Assembly (NCBI RefSeq): GCF_000177075.1
Contig: NZ_ADEG01000058.1
Span: 62,001 to 126,000, forward strand
Reading direction: 5' to 3'
Source: Hoylesella buccalis ATCC 35310
GTDB taxonomy: Bacteria; Bacteroidota; Bacteroidia; Bacteroidales; Bacteroidaceae
Length of the DNA: 64,000 bases
The notes beneath the pieces are model-generated. The model made no database searches. It was not told the DNA's origin and was given only the letters and a program-made list of their open reading frames with translations. Numbering within the stretch: the stretch's first letter is position 1; each line of letters opens with the position of its first letter. Both the position numbers and the translations under genes were made by a program. Positions 41,213 through 49,734 of the stretch are shown piece after piece.

Positions 41213-41458
41213 ATGTTTGGACTTATTGGATCAATTATTATTGGTTGTTTGGCTGGCTTTATTGCTGGTAAGATTATGCGTGGTGGCGGTTTCGGCTTTT
41301 GGATGAACCTGTTGCTGGGTATCGTTGGCGGTGTTGTTGGTGGCTGGACGCTGAGCCTGTTGAACATCTCTTGGGGTGGAACCATTGGCTCTTTAGGAAC
41401 AGCTGTAGTGGGTGCCGTGTTATTACTTTGGATTGCATCACTGTTTAGAAAGTCATAA
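41213..41458 (+). CDS. GlsB/YeaQ/YmgE-family small membrane protein
   Basis: An 81-residue, Gly-rich integral membrane protein with three hydrophobic segments (MFGLIGSIIIGCLAGFIAGK, FWMNLLLGIVGGVVGGW, GTAVVGAVLLLWIASLF). It matches the transglycosylase-associated/GlsB family, often stress-induced. It is followed after 3 bp by the YbjQ-like gene, so the two are probably co-translated. Confidence 0.9.
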   Translation: MFGLIGSIIIGCLAGFIAGKIMRGGGFGFWMNLLLGIVGGVVGGWTLSLLNISWGGTIGSLGTAVVGAVLLLWIASLFRKS

Positions 41459-41461
41459 TAA

Positions 41462-41779
41462 ATGCTGTTAACAACAACTCCTACTGTTGAAGGAAGAAAA
41501 ATCCTGGAGTACAAGGGTGTGGTAACGGGCGAAACCATTATTGGCGCCAATGTATTGAAGGATTTCTTTGCCGGTATACGCGACGTCATTGGCGGCCGTA
41601 GCAATGCTTATGAAAAGGTACTTCGTGAGGCGAAGGACACTTCCTTGCACGAGATGCAAGAACGAGCTGAGGCTTTGGGTGCCAATGCCATCGTGGGTAT
41701 TGACATTGATTATGAAACCATTGGGCAGTCTGGGAGCATGTTAATGGTGGCAGTAAGCGGAACAGCGGTGCTCATTTAG
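41462..41779 (+). CDS. YbjQ/UPF0145-family protein
   Basis: A 105-residue cytoplasmic protein. Shown by [40 protein letters not shown] and the C-terminal [15 protein letters not shown] typical of this pentameric family. Function is unclear (sometimes called heavy-metal binding). The end overlaps the convergent next gene by 4 bp. Confidence 0.9.
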   Translation: MLLTTTPTVEGRKILEYKGVVTGETIIGANVLKDFFAGIRDVIGGRSNAYEKVLREAKDTSLHEMQERAEALGANAIVGIDIDYETIGQSGSMLMVAVSGTAVLI

Positions 41780-42372
41780 TGCCGCTTTTCCCGTTGTTCT
41801 TGCCTCTCTTGTTCGCGTAACGTTTCGCGGTAGGCCTTTTCTATGGGGTCTTCTGCGGCATCTATCTTGCGGAATGCCTCTTTCAACTGCCTGAGGTGTT
41901 TCATATCTCTCTTCTTCCTAAAGTCGAGCATCTTGGCTAAATCGAACTCAAAGAAGCCATGGGGTGCGTCATGGTCTGGTGGCATGTAGGGGCGATTGGC
42001 CTTCAGACTGTCAATATTTTGCATGTGCTTTCCCCAAATAGTCACTTCGTCAATACTGTATGTTGCAGGGAAAAGGAAGACAGTGTCTTTCCTAATTTCT
42101 TCTGCAGAGAGTGTTTCTTTCAAGTAGTTGCGTTTGTAGAAAGTGGCACTCTTTGTATTGTAAGGTAAGGATATCAGTCCTCTATAGGTGGTTTTTCCAA
42201 CAAATTTGCCATTTGCATGCACCTCCACGTCGCGGATAGGGATGCGGGTAATGGCGTCACACACCAAACATTGCTGTGCCTGGAGCTTCATTACGCCAAG
42301 CAATAATGCGGTGGCTAAAACAAAAATCCGCCGCAAAATGATGGTATGAGGTAAGTAAGTGTTAGTGGACAT
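41776..42372 (-). CDS. Hypothetical exported protein with carboxypeptidase-regulatory-like domain
   Basis: 198 residues. A hydrophobic segment (~16-33; [17 protein letters not shown]) looks like a signal peptide. The following ~80 residues ([38 protein letters not shown]) resemble a regulatory-like beta-sandwich. The C-terminal ~60 residues are highly charged and helical (Arg/Glu/Gln-rich). The start codon lies inside a 22-bp repeat array (42354-42451). Function unknown. Confidence 0.65.
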   Translation of the reverse strand: MSTNTYLPHTIILRRIFVLATALLLGVMKLQAQQCLVCDAITRIPIRDVEVHANGKFVGKTTYRGLISLPYNTKSATFYKRNYLKETLSAEEIRKDTVFLFPATYSIDEVTIWGKHMQNIDSLKANRPYMPPDHDAPHGFFEFDLAKMLDFRKKRDMKHLRQLKEAFRKIDAAEDPIEKAYRETLREQERQEQREKRH

Positions 42373-42451
42373 CTTACATTTTGTTGGTAGTCATTATACA
42401 TTTTACCAGTAGTCACCCAACATTTTGTAGGTGGACATCTTACATTTTACC
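42354..42451. repeat. 22-bp tandem repeat array G
   Basis: Three complete units beginning ACATTTT at 42376, 42398 and 42420, a partial one at 42442 and a related unit at 42354-42375. Words such as TTGTTGGTAGTCAT and TTGTAGGTGGACAT recur. The period is exactly 22 bp, as in arrays A-F, but the core differs. It overlaps the 5' end of the adjacent minus-strand gene. Confidence 0.8.
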
Positions 42452-42478
42452 TTTCTTGACCATTGATTAAAGCTGGGT

Positions 42479-43216
42479 TTAAACGTGTTTGGCTGCATCT
42501 AAAAGCTGTTCCCAGACCGCACAAAACTCAGTCATTTGATGAAAAAGTAGGTCGGCACCTTCTTTTCTAAGGGTGCTGTCGGGTAGGGGACCACTGTTAA
42601 TAGCTACCGTAAAGATTTGAGCTGCCACGCCTGCTCGTATGCCCATGGGCGCATTCTCCACCACGATTCCTTCCCAGGGTTGATGGCTTCCCGTTAGTTG
42701 TAAGCCCTTCAAATACGGGTCGGGCGCAGGTTTTCCATGCTTGATGTTATAGGCTGTGACAATATTCTCTTCAGATACGAAGTGGTGAAAATCGTTCACA
42801 AGTCGTTTAATCAATTTCCTTTGCGCACTACCTGTAACAATGCCAATGCTCAATCCGCTCTTCTTTATCTTGCTCATGAGGTTGAGTACCCCGTCAAATA
42901 TGGGTGCTTCGGGCATTTGATGAAACAGTCTGCCTTTCTCATCGTACATCTTTTGCGCCTCTTCTTCCGAGATGTCACGACCTTGTTGTTGTTTAACCAT
43001 CATCCTGATGGTGTCCACACCCTTCATTCCTTCAGTGGCATACACATCCGCTTCGGTCATATCAAGACCGAAACTCTTCATCGATTCTTTCCACGCAACG
43101 GCGTGATGAGGCATTGAATTGTACAGCACACCGTCCATATCAAAAAGCACGACTTTGGGTTGAAATGCCGCAAAGTCATGCTTTCTCAAATAATCTTGTA
43201 TTTCGTTTTCAAACAT
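42479..43216 (-). CDS. HAD-superfamily phosphatase / beta-phosphoglucomutase-like
   Basis: A 245-residue cytoplasmic HAD hydrolase. Motif I FDMDGVLYNSMP has the nucleophile Asp and the DxD pair, followed by an alpha-helical cap with a WKESMKSFGLDM start, motif II IGIVTGSAQ, and motif III/IV with HGKPAPDPYLKGL and VVENAPMGIRAG. It resembles sugar-phosphate phosphatases or beta-phosphoglucomutases. It lies 6 bp downstream of pgi, supporting a sugar-phosphate substrate (inferred). Confidence 0.88.
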   Translation of the reverse strand: MFENEIQDYLRKHDFAAFQPKVVLFDMDGVLYNSMPHHAVAWKESMKSFGLDMTEADVYATEGMKGVDTIRMMVKQQQGRDISEEEAQKMYDEKGRLFHQMPEAPIFDGVLNLMSKIKKSGLSIGIVTGSAQRKLIKRLVNDFHHFVSEENIVTAYNIKHGKPAPDPYLKGLQLTGSHQPWEGIVVENAPMGIRAGVAAQIFTVAINSGPLPDSTLRKEGADLLFHQMTEFCAVWEQLLDAAKHV

Positions 43217-43222
43217 TCAATC

Positions 43223-44587
43223 TTATTTTTCGTTAGCCAAACGCTCTTGTATGGCCTTGCTTTCAGCTTCGTAGCCAGGCTTGTTGAGCAAGGCGAACAT
43301 GTTCTTCTTGTACGCTTCCACGCCAGGTTGGTTGAAAGGGTTCACGCCAAGGAGGTTTCCGCTAATGCCACAGGCTATCTCGAAGAAGTAAAGTAGCTGG
43401 CCGATGTAATACTCATTCAGTTCTGGAAGGCTGATGCGGATGTTGGGAACGCCACCGTCAACGTGCGCCAGTCGTGTACCCAGCTCGGCCATCTTGTTCA
43501 CTTCGTCTACTCGTTTGCCTGCCAAGAAGTTCAAACCGTCCAGATTTTCCTCATCTTTGGGGAACAACATCTTCTTATTAGGCTGCTCAACACTAATCAC
43601 AGTTTCGAAGATTGAACGCTCACCCTCTTGTATCCACTGTCCCATGGAGTGCAAATCGGTGGTAAAATCACATGCGGCAGGAAAAATGCCCAGATGGTCT
43701 TTTCCTTCACTCTCACCGTAAAGTTGTTTCCACCATTCACCGATGAAGTGCAGTTTAGGTTGGAAGTTGACGATAATCTCAATCTTCTTGTCCATTTCAC
43801 GATACAGCGCATGACGCACAACAGCGTACTGTGCGGCTATGTTCTCCTGCAAAGCCACGTCTTTCCCCGTTGCCTTTTCCATGTCGGCAGCACCCTGTAC
43901 CAAAGCTTTAATATCGAAACCAGCACAGGCAATGGGCAGTAATCCAACGGGAGTGAGTACGGAGAAGCGACCGCCTACATTGTCAGGAATGACAAAACTC
44001 TTGTATCCTTCTTTGTCGGCGCATGTGCGCGCGGCACCTTTTTTTGCGTCGGTGATGGCCACAATCACGTCCTTAGCCTCTTCTTTGCCACGTTGTGCCT
44101 CGCATTGTTTCTTCAACAAGCGGAAGGTAAGAGCCGTTTCAGTGGTGGTTCCCGATTTAGATATGTTGATGACACCAAACTTCTTATCCTTCAAGTAATC
44201 GGTGAGTTCTGCCAAATAGTCCTCGCCAATGTTGTTTCCTGCAAAGAGAATGGCAGGATTCTTCTTGTCGTTCACCAGCCAGGCGAATGAGTTTCCCAAG
44301 GCCTCTATCACGGCACGAGCGCCCAAGTAGCTTCCGCCAATGCCGGCAACCACCACCACTTCGCACTTTTCGCGTAAGGTGTTGGCGCATGCCTGTACTT
44401 CGTCAAGAAACGCAGGTGTGATGGAAGAAGGCAAATGTAACCATCCTAAGAAATCGTTTCCCGGACAAGTACCATTTTCAAGTGCTTCTTGTACGGCTTT
44501 TACCTTTTCTTCATAGGCCTCTATAGTGCCAGGTTTCAAGAACTGAGTGGCTTTTGTGATGTCTAAACTAATACTTTTCATCTTCAA
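43223..44587 (-). CDS. pgi: Glucose-6-phosphate isomerase
   Basis: A 454-residue glycolytic isomerase of the shorter bacterial type. Shown by [53 protein letters not shown] and the C-terminal [12 protein letters not shown] with the catalytic Lys. The gap to gpsA upstream is 1 bp, so the genes are translationally linked. Confidence 0.97.
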   Translation of the reverse strand: MKMKSISLDITKATQFLKPGTIEAYEEKVKAVQEALENGTCPGNDFLGWLHLPSSITPAFLDEVQACANTLREKCEVVVVAGIGGSYLGARAVIEALGNSFAWLVNDKKNPAILFAGNNIGEDYLAELTDYLKDKKFGVINISKSGTTTETALTFRLLKKQCEAQRGKEEAKDVIVAITDAKKGAARTCADKEGYKSFVIPDNVGGRFSVLTPVGLLPIACAGFDIKALVQGAADMEKATGKDVALQENIAAQYAVVRHALYREMDKKIEIIVNFQPKLHFIGEWWKQLYGESEGKDHLGIFPAACDFTTDLHSMGQWIQEGERSIFETVISVEQPNKKMLFPKDEENLDGLNFLAGKRVDEVNKMAELGTRLAHVDGGVPNIRISLPELNEYYIGQLLYFFEIACGISGNLLGVNPFNQPGVEAYKKNMFALLNKPGYEAESKAIQERLANEK

Positions 44588-44588
44588 G

Positions 44589-45587
44589 TTATCTAAATGA
44601 ATCTGTTAATAATTTTATCTCTATTTGCGGACTGATGTGCTCGTACAAAATGTTGTACACAGCATCCAAAATCGGCATGTTCACATGCATGTGGCGATTG
44701 ATCTCTTTCATGCACTTGGTTCCGAAATATCCTTCGGCAATCATCTCCATTTCAATCTGCGCGCTTTTCACCGAATATCCCTTGCCAATCATGGTGCCAA
44801 AGGTGCGGTTGCGCGAGAAATTGGAGTACGATGTCACCAACAAATCACCCAAATAAACCGAGTCGTACGCACTGCGTTCAATGGGATGGACGGCTGTGAG
44901 GAACCGAGACATCTCCTGAACGGCATTCGCGATGAGCACGGCTTGGAAGTTGTCACCGTATTTCAGTCCGCTGCAAATGCCCGAAGCAATGGCGTAAACG
45001 TTCTTCAGAACCGACGAATATTCGATGCCAATCACGTCCGATGAGGTTTTGGTCTTGATGACATCGCTGGCAATGAATTCGGCGAACGACTCCGCTTTCT
45101 GTATGTCAGCGCAGCCAATGGTGAGGTAAGACAAGCGATCCATGGCCACTTCCTCTGCATGCGACGGCCCTCCAATCACGGCTAAGTTCTCGTATGGCAC
45201 GTCAAACACTTGGTGGAAATACTCTGAACACACCAGGTTTTCGTCGGGAACAATGCCCTTGATGGCGGTGATGATAAACTTGTCGCGCAGACGAGTCTTG
45301 AGTTTCCGCAGATGACTCTTGAAGTAGGGCGATGGTGTCACAAAGACCAGCGTGTCGTAGGCACCGGTGATGGTGTTGATGTCTGATGAGAAAAAAATCT
45401 CATCGGTGTTGAAATGCACGCTTGTCAGATAGGCGGGATTGTGTCCCAGACGCTTAAAATCCTCGATGCGGTCGTCTCTTCGCATGTACCACCCAATGTG
45501 ATGAGCATGGCTCACCACGATTTTGGCGATGGCTGTGGCCCAACTTCCGCCTCCGATGATCGCTATCTTGCCGCAGTTATAATTCAT
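44589..45587 (-). CDS. gpsA: NAD(P)H-dependent glycerol-3-phosphate dehydrogenase
   Basis: A 332-residue enzyme making sn-glycerol-3-phosphate for phospholipids. N-terminal Rossmann motif [28 protein letters not shown] and the substrate-binding [21 protein letters not shown]. It is second in the lysS-gpsA-pgi-HAD series. Confidence 0.96.
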   Translation of the reverse strand: MNYNCGKIAIIGGGSWATAIAKIVVSHAHHIGWYMRRDDRIEDFKRLGHNPAYLTSVHFNTDEIFFSSDINTITGAYDTLVFVTPSPYFKSHLRKLKTRLRDKFIITAIKGIVPDENLVCSEYFHQVFDVPYENLAVIGGPSHAEEVAMDRLSYLTIGCADIQKAESFAEFIASDVIKTKTSSDVIGIEYSSVLKNVYAIASGICSGLKYGDNFQAVLIANAVQEMSRFLTAVHPIERSAYDSVYLGDLLVTSYSNFSRNRTFGTMIGKGYSVKSAQIEMEMIAEGYFGTKCMKEINRHMHVNMPILDAVYNILYEHISPQIEIKLLTDSFR

Positions 45588-45697
45588 AATTCTTCATTCA
45601 TAATTCATCCTGATTGCTCACAAGTCATGATTCTTCTTTTCTCAATCCAATTGATAGTTAGCGAGAAGTGTGTGAATCATGAATTGTGCATGATGAA
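45588..45697. repeat. Degenerate ATAATTCAT repeats between lysS and gpsA
   Basis: The 110-bp gap is made of ATTCATAATTC-like words on the left and their near complements (GAATCATGAATT) on the right, giving an imperfect inverted arrangement. No gene. Confidence 0.5.
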
Positions 45698-47428
45698 TTA
45701 TTTCTGGCTGTTGTCAATCCATTGTTGGAATTGTTCAACCTTCGGATTGTCGTAGCCCAATTTATATTTCTTGTTTACCCCGCAAACATTCATTTGCAAG
45801 GCCTGTGCCTTTACCTGCGCGATGTCCGAAATCAGGTTGTATCCTGCCTTTCTGAACACGGGAACCCACAGCTCCGGAACGCCAATGGCAGCCCATTCTT
45901 CCACCGTACTCTGCGGTATTTTCTTCTCAGGTTTCATTTGTGGGAAGAACAACACTTCCTGTATGAACGTCTTTCCGGTCATCAACATCACCAAACGATC
46001 GATGCCAATGCCGATACCCGATGTGGGAGGCATGCCATATTGCAGTGCGCGCAGGAAGTCTTGGTCGATAATCATGGCCTCGTCGTCACCCTTGTCAGCC
46101 AATTTCATTTGCTCCTTGAAACGCTCTTCTTGGTCGATAGGGTCGTTCAATTCAGAGTAAGCGTTCGCCAATTCCTTGCCATTCACCATCAGTTCAAAGC
46201 GTTCTGTCAGTCCTGGTTTGCTTCGGTGCATCTTGGTAAGCGGTGACATCTCCACGGGGTAATCCGTGATGAACGTGGGTTGAATGAACGTTCCTTCGCA
46301 GAACTCGCCAAATATTTCGTCAATCAACTTGCCTTTACCCATGCTCTCATCCACCTCCATGTCGAGCTTTTTACATATTTCTCTTATCTCGTCTTCAGTC
46401 TTTTCGTTGAGGTCATAGCCCGTCTTTTCTTTGATGGCATCAAGAATGGGCAAGCGTCGGTAAGGAGCTTTGAAGCTAATCATCTGTCCGTCAATCTCCC
46501 GTTCGGCACTACCGTTGACGGCAATGCAAATGGTTTCCAGCAGTTTTTCAGTAAATGCCATCATCCAATTGTAGTCTTTGTACTGCACATACAATTCCAT
46601 GCAAGTGAATTCAGGATTGTGATTGCGATCCATTCCCTCGTTACGGAAGTTCTTGCCGATTTCATACACGCCTTCAAAACCGCCCACTATCAGTCGTTTT
46701 AAGTACAGTTCGGTGGCGATGCGCATGTACATGTCGGTGTTCAGCGCGTTGAAGTGTGTGACGAATGGGCGTGCGCTGGCACCACCGGCAATGGCTTGCA
46801 GGGTGGGAGTCTCCACCTCTGTGTAGCCAGCCTCGTCCAGTACCTTGCGCATCGTGCGTAACACCGTAGCACGTTGCAAGAATGTATCTTTCACACCGTC
46901 GTTGACAATCAGGTCTACATAGCGTTGGCGATAGCGCAATTCGGGGTCGTCAAACTTGTCGTAGGCCACTCCGTCTTTGTATTTCACGATAGGCAGGGGT
47001 TTTAAGGCCTTGCTCAACAGTGTTAAACTTTGTGCGTGTACCGATATTTCACCTGTTTGAGTTTTGAACACAAAGCCCTTGATGCCAATGACATCGCCAA
47101 TGTCCAGCAGGCGTTTGAACACCACGTTGTACAAATCTTTGTTCTCATCGGGGCAGATGTCATCGCGCGTAACGTACACTTGTATTCGGCCTTTGGAGTC
47201 TTGCAATTCTACAAAACTGGCCTTGCCCATCACGCGTCGTGTCATCATGCGGCCTGCTATCACCACTTCTCGCTTTTCCTCACCGTCTTGATAGTCAGCT
47301 TTTATATCCGTGCTGAACGCGTTGGTAGGAAACTCTGCGGCAGGATAAGGGTCGATGCCCATATTTCGTAACTCTTGGAGACTTTGTCTGCGACCAATCT
47401 CCTGTTCACTCAATTCTAAGATGTTCAT
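45698..47428 (-). CDS. lysS: Lysyl-tRNA synthetase (class II)
   Basis: A 576-residue class II synthetase. I start at MNILELSEQEIG (47428); the reading to 47485 adds 19 unlikely residues. It has an OB-fold anticodon-binding domain (~55-165), motif 2 GKNFRNEGMDRNHNPEFT and motif 3 GIGIGIDRLVMLMTG. It is the first gene of the lysS-gpsA-pgi-HAD unit and is preceded by three stacked promoter-like repeats. Confidence 0.97.
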   Translation of the reverse strand: MNILELSEQEIGRRQSLQELRNMGIDPYPAAEFPTNAFSTDIKADYQDGEEKREVVIAGRMMTRRVMGKASFVELQDSKGRIQVYVTRDDICPDENKDLYNVVFKRLLDIGDVIGIKGFVFKTQTGEISVHAQSLTLLSKALKPLPIVKYKDGVAYDKFDDPELRYRQRYVDLIVNDGVKDTFLQRATVLRTMRKVLDEAGYTEVETPTLQAIAGGASARPFVTHFNALNTDMYMRIATELYLKRLIVGGFEGVYEIGKNFRNEGMDRNHNPEFTCMELYVQYKDYNWMMAFTEKLLETICIAVNGSAEREIDGQMISFKAPYRRLPILDAIKEKTGYDLNEKTEDEIREICKKLDMEVDESMGKGKLIDEIFGEFCEGTFIQPTFITDYPVEMSPLTKMHRSKPGLTERFELMVNGKELANAYSELNDPIDQEERFKEQMKLADKGDDEAMIIDQDFLRALQYGMPPTSGIGIGIDRLVMLMTGKTFIQEVLFFPQMKPEKKIPQSTVEEWAAIGVPELWVPVFRKAGYNLISDIAQVKAQALQMNVCGVNKKYKLGYDNPKVEQFQQWIDNSQK

Positions 47429-47489
47429 ATATGATAAAATAGCTATTTTTTCCCGATTCTGATGGATAGAGCCCGCCAAAAGCACTCAA

Positions 47490-47666
47490 AGCTGTTTGCC
47501 TTGTTAAGGCGAAGCCTATTTTATGCAAAAATAGTGCAAGCCGAAGACAGTCAAACTACGTTTGAACTGCTGAGGTGCAGCCTGTTTTATGCAAAGATAG
47601 TGCAAGCCGAGCATAGAGAGAGTTTACTTTCTATATTAAGGCGCAGCCTATTTTATGCAAAAGTAC
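47490..47666 (-). promoter_or_regulatory. Three 66-bp tandem promoter repeats upstream of lysS
   Basis: Minus-strand -7 boxes TATTTTTG (47533-47526), TATCTTTG (47599-47592) and TACTTTTG (47665-47658) are spaced exactly 66 bp apart. Each is followed by the shared word CATAAAAYAGGCTKCG, and two are preceded by CGGCTTGCAC. No TTTG -33 is seen, so CGGCTTGCAC may replace it. Confidence 0.7.
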
Positions 47667-47897
47667 GAAATAAATCTGAATGTGCCTACCTTTTCATATT
47701 TTTTATAATTGCGTGACAAGCTGACTGCTATTTTGTGCCGCTGCACACACTTCACCGCCATTGTTTTCAACAACGAATTTAAGGACTCAACAAGTCAAAG
47801 GAGCAGTGTGCCAGGTGAAGAATCATACCATTATGCACCAAAAAATGTTGGATATTTTCATCATTTTAAGCCCTTAAAATGGCACTTGAAAAGTGAT

Positions 47898-48214
47898 GAA
47901 ATAGAAAAAATCGGTAGGCAGGAAGGTAGCAAACATCCGATTGATCTGCCATCGATATCCACTTTTCTCCACAAAGCAATGAGTTTGGTGGTCAATCTGA
48001 ATCACTTTGGCGGTCAATTAACATGAGTTTGTGCTTCAAAAGCATAGGAATTGTGCACTAAAAGCAATGCTCTTGGCTTCAATTAGTTTAGAAATAGAAT
48101 GCTAAAAGTGGTTGCGAAAGCTATAACTCACTGTGAGGTAGTTGTTTATGAAAGTTGCTTATATTTGGCGTATTTGCACCACAAGGAAGGTTGGTTTGCA
48201 AATACGCCAAATAT
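47898..48214. repeat. 22-bp-period composite intergenic element C
   Basis: In the 809-bp gap lysS/trpB. Left flank GAAATAGAAAAA (47898-47909) is shared with element D. Five 16-nt cores stand in exact 22-bp phase at 47972, 47994, 48016, 48038 and 48060 (e.g. AAAAGCAATGCTCTTG), with spacers such as GTGGTC and GCGGTC. A perfect 18-bp inverted repeat follows (48161-48178 with 48197-48214, containing GGCGTATTTGCA); it may also terminate trpB. The region 47700-47897 shows nothing recognisable. Confidence 0.85.
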
Positions 48215-48237
48215 GAAGCGGTGTGTTGTCAAGAAAA

Positions 48238-49602
48238 TTACACCTCGGGAACATCTTTGAGGCTGTCCGCAATCTCTTCATCGGTGATGTTGTAATTGCG
48301 CAAGTCGCCACTCAAATAACTGTCGTATGCCGTCATATCGATGAGTCCATGGCCCGAGAGATTAAAGAGAATCACTTTCTCTTCACCACTCTCTTTGCAC
48401 TTTTGCGCCTCACGAATGGTGGCAGCGATGGCATGACAGCTCTCTGGTGCCGGGATGATGCCTTCAGTTCGGGAGAAAAGAATACCGGCATCGAATGCCT
48501 CCAGCTGTGGAATGTCTACGCCATGCATCAGCTTGTCTTTCGCCAATTGCGAGATAATCATGCCCGCACCATGATAACGTAAACCGCCGGCATGAATGTT
48601 TGCGGGCTTAAAGTCGTGTCCCAGCGTGTACATGGGCAACAGAGGCGTGTAGCCAGCCTCGTCACCAAAGTCGTATTCAAACTTGCCTCGGGTTAGTTTT
48701 GGGCAGCTGCTGGGCTCGGCAGCAATGTACTCAGTCTGTCTTCCTTCCAAGATAGTATGACGCATGAAGGGGAAGGTCAGTCCGCCAAAGTTACTACCTC
48801 CTCCGAAACAAGCAATCACGACGTCGGGATACTCGCCCGCCATCTCCATTTGTTTCTCTGCTTCCAAGCCGATAACAGTTTGATGTAGAGCCACATGGTT
48901 AAGCACCGAACCCAGCGTGTACTTGCAGTTGGGTGTGGTAGTAGCCAGCTCGATGGCCTCAGAGATAGCTGTTCCGAGGCTTCCCTGATGGTGTGGATCG
49001 CGCGTGATGATGTCCTTTCCGGCGCGTGTTGACATCGATGGCGAGCCTTCCACGGTGGCTCCGAAGGTGCGCATGATACTACTGCGGTAGGGTTTTTGTT
49101 GCATCGAAATCTTCACTTGGTACACGGCAGCTTCTAATCCGAAGATTTTTGCCGCATAACTCAAGGCAGCTCCCCATTGTCCGGCACCCGTCTCGGTGGT
49201 GACGTTCGTGGTGCCTTCCTGCTTGCAGTAGTAGCATTGGGCCAGCGCCGAGTTAAGTTTGTGCGAGCCAAGCGGGTTCACACTCTCGTTCTTGAAATAG
49301 ATATGTGCCGGTGTGTCCAAGGCTTTTTCCAGCGCATAAGCACGAACCAATGGGGTGGATCGGTAGTATTTGTACTTGTCCAGCACCGCTTCGGGGATGT
49401 CAATCCATCGGTTTTCGGTGTCAAGTTCTTGCTTGGAGCATTCTAAGCTGAAGATGTGCGACAGGTCTTCAGCCGTAACTGGCTGCTTGGTCTTTGGGTT
49501 TAGCGGTGGCAAGGGCTTGTTAACCATGTCGGCTTGTATGTTGTACCACTGTGTAGGAATGTCGTTTTCCTGAAGTATGAATTTCTTTTGTTTGTTCAAC
49601 AT
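48238..49602 (-). CDS. trpB: TrpB2-type tryptophan synthase beta chain
   Basis: A 454-residue PLP enzyme of the TrpB2 (long, TrpA-independent-looking) branch. The Schiff-base Lys is in NPLGSHKLNSA (K115), then ETGAGQWG and the phosphate-binding CFGGGSNFGGL. TrpB joins indole (or an indole source) to serine. Length and N-terminal extension differ from the ~400-residue TrpB1. No trpA or other trp gene is adjacent, so it may salvage indole or act on another substrate. Confidence 0.9.
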   Translation of the reverse strand: MLNKQKKFILQENDIPTQWYNIQADMVNKPLPPLNPKTKQPVTAEDLSHIFSLECSKQELDTENRWIDIPEAVLDKYKYYRSTPLVRAYALEKALDTPAHIYFKNESVNPLGSHKLNSALAQCYYCKQEGTTNVTTETGAGQWGAALSYAAKIFGLEAAVYQVKISMQQKPYRSSIMRTFGATVEGSPSMSTRAGKDIITRDPHHQGSLGTAISEAIELATTTPNCKYTLGSVLNHVALHQTVIGLEAEKQMEMAGEYPDVVIACFGGGSNFGGLTFPFMRHTILEGRQTEYIAAEPSSCPKLTRGKFEYDFGDEAGYTPLLPMYTLGHDFKPANIHAGGLRYHGAGMIISQLAKDKLMHGVDIPQLEAFDAGILFSRTEGIIPAPESCHAIAATIREAQKCKESGEEKVILFNLSGHGLIDMTAYDSYLSGDLRNYNITDEEIADSLKDVPEV

Positions 49603-49675
49603 TGTTGTCTTTTTTTTGTTGGGTTTATGATTCAGATTGCCCGAAATAGGCTGATAAGCCTGGTTTTATCACCAA

Positions 49676-49683
49676 CAAAGGTA
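49676..49683 (-). promoter_or_regulatory. Putative -7 box of trpB
   Basis: TACCTTTG on the minus strand 74 bp upstream of the start; weak -33. Confidence 0.45.
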
Positions 49684-49725
49684 AGAAAAAGATTGCATTT
49701 GTGGGTCAATACATGCGAGATTTGT

Positions 49726-49733
49726 TAACTTTG
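49726..49733 (+). promoter_or_regulatory. -7-like box touching the symporter start codon
   Basis: TAACTTTG ends 1 bp before the ATG at 49735. If real, transcription would begin at or after that ATG and translation would be leaderless or use the ATG at 49744. Confidence 0.4.
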
Positions 49734-49734
49734 C

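Noticed and set aside
42479-43216. Naming the HAD protein as beta-phosphoglucomutase
   Set aside because: The motifs fit several sugar-phosphate HAD enzymes; linkage to pgi is suggestive but not decisive.
47709-48026. 105-codon plus-strand ORF between lysS and trpB
   Set aside because: It reads through the 22-bp array of element C and has no family features or convincing ribosome site.
48161-48214. 18-bp inverted repeat as only a trpB terminator
   Set aside because: No T run follows, and the same GCGTATTT module recurs at three other loci, so it is treated mainly as part of the composite element.
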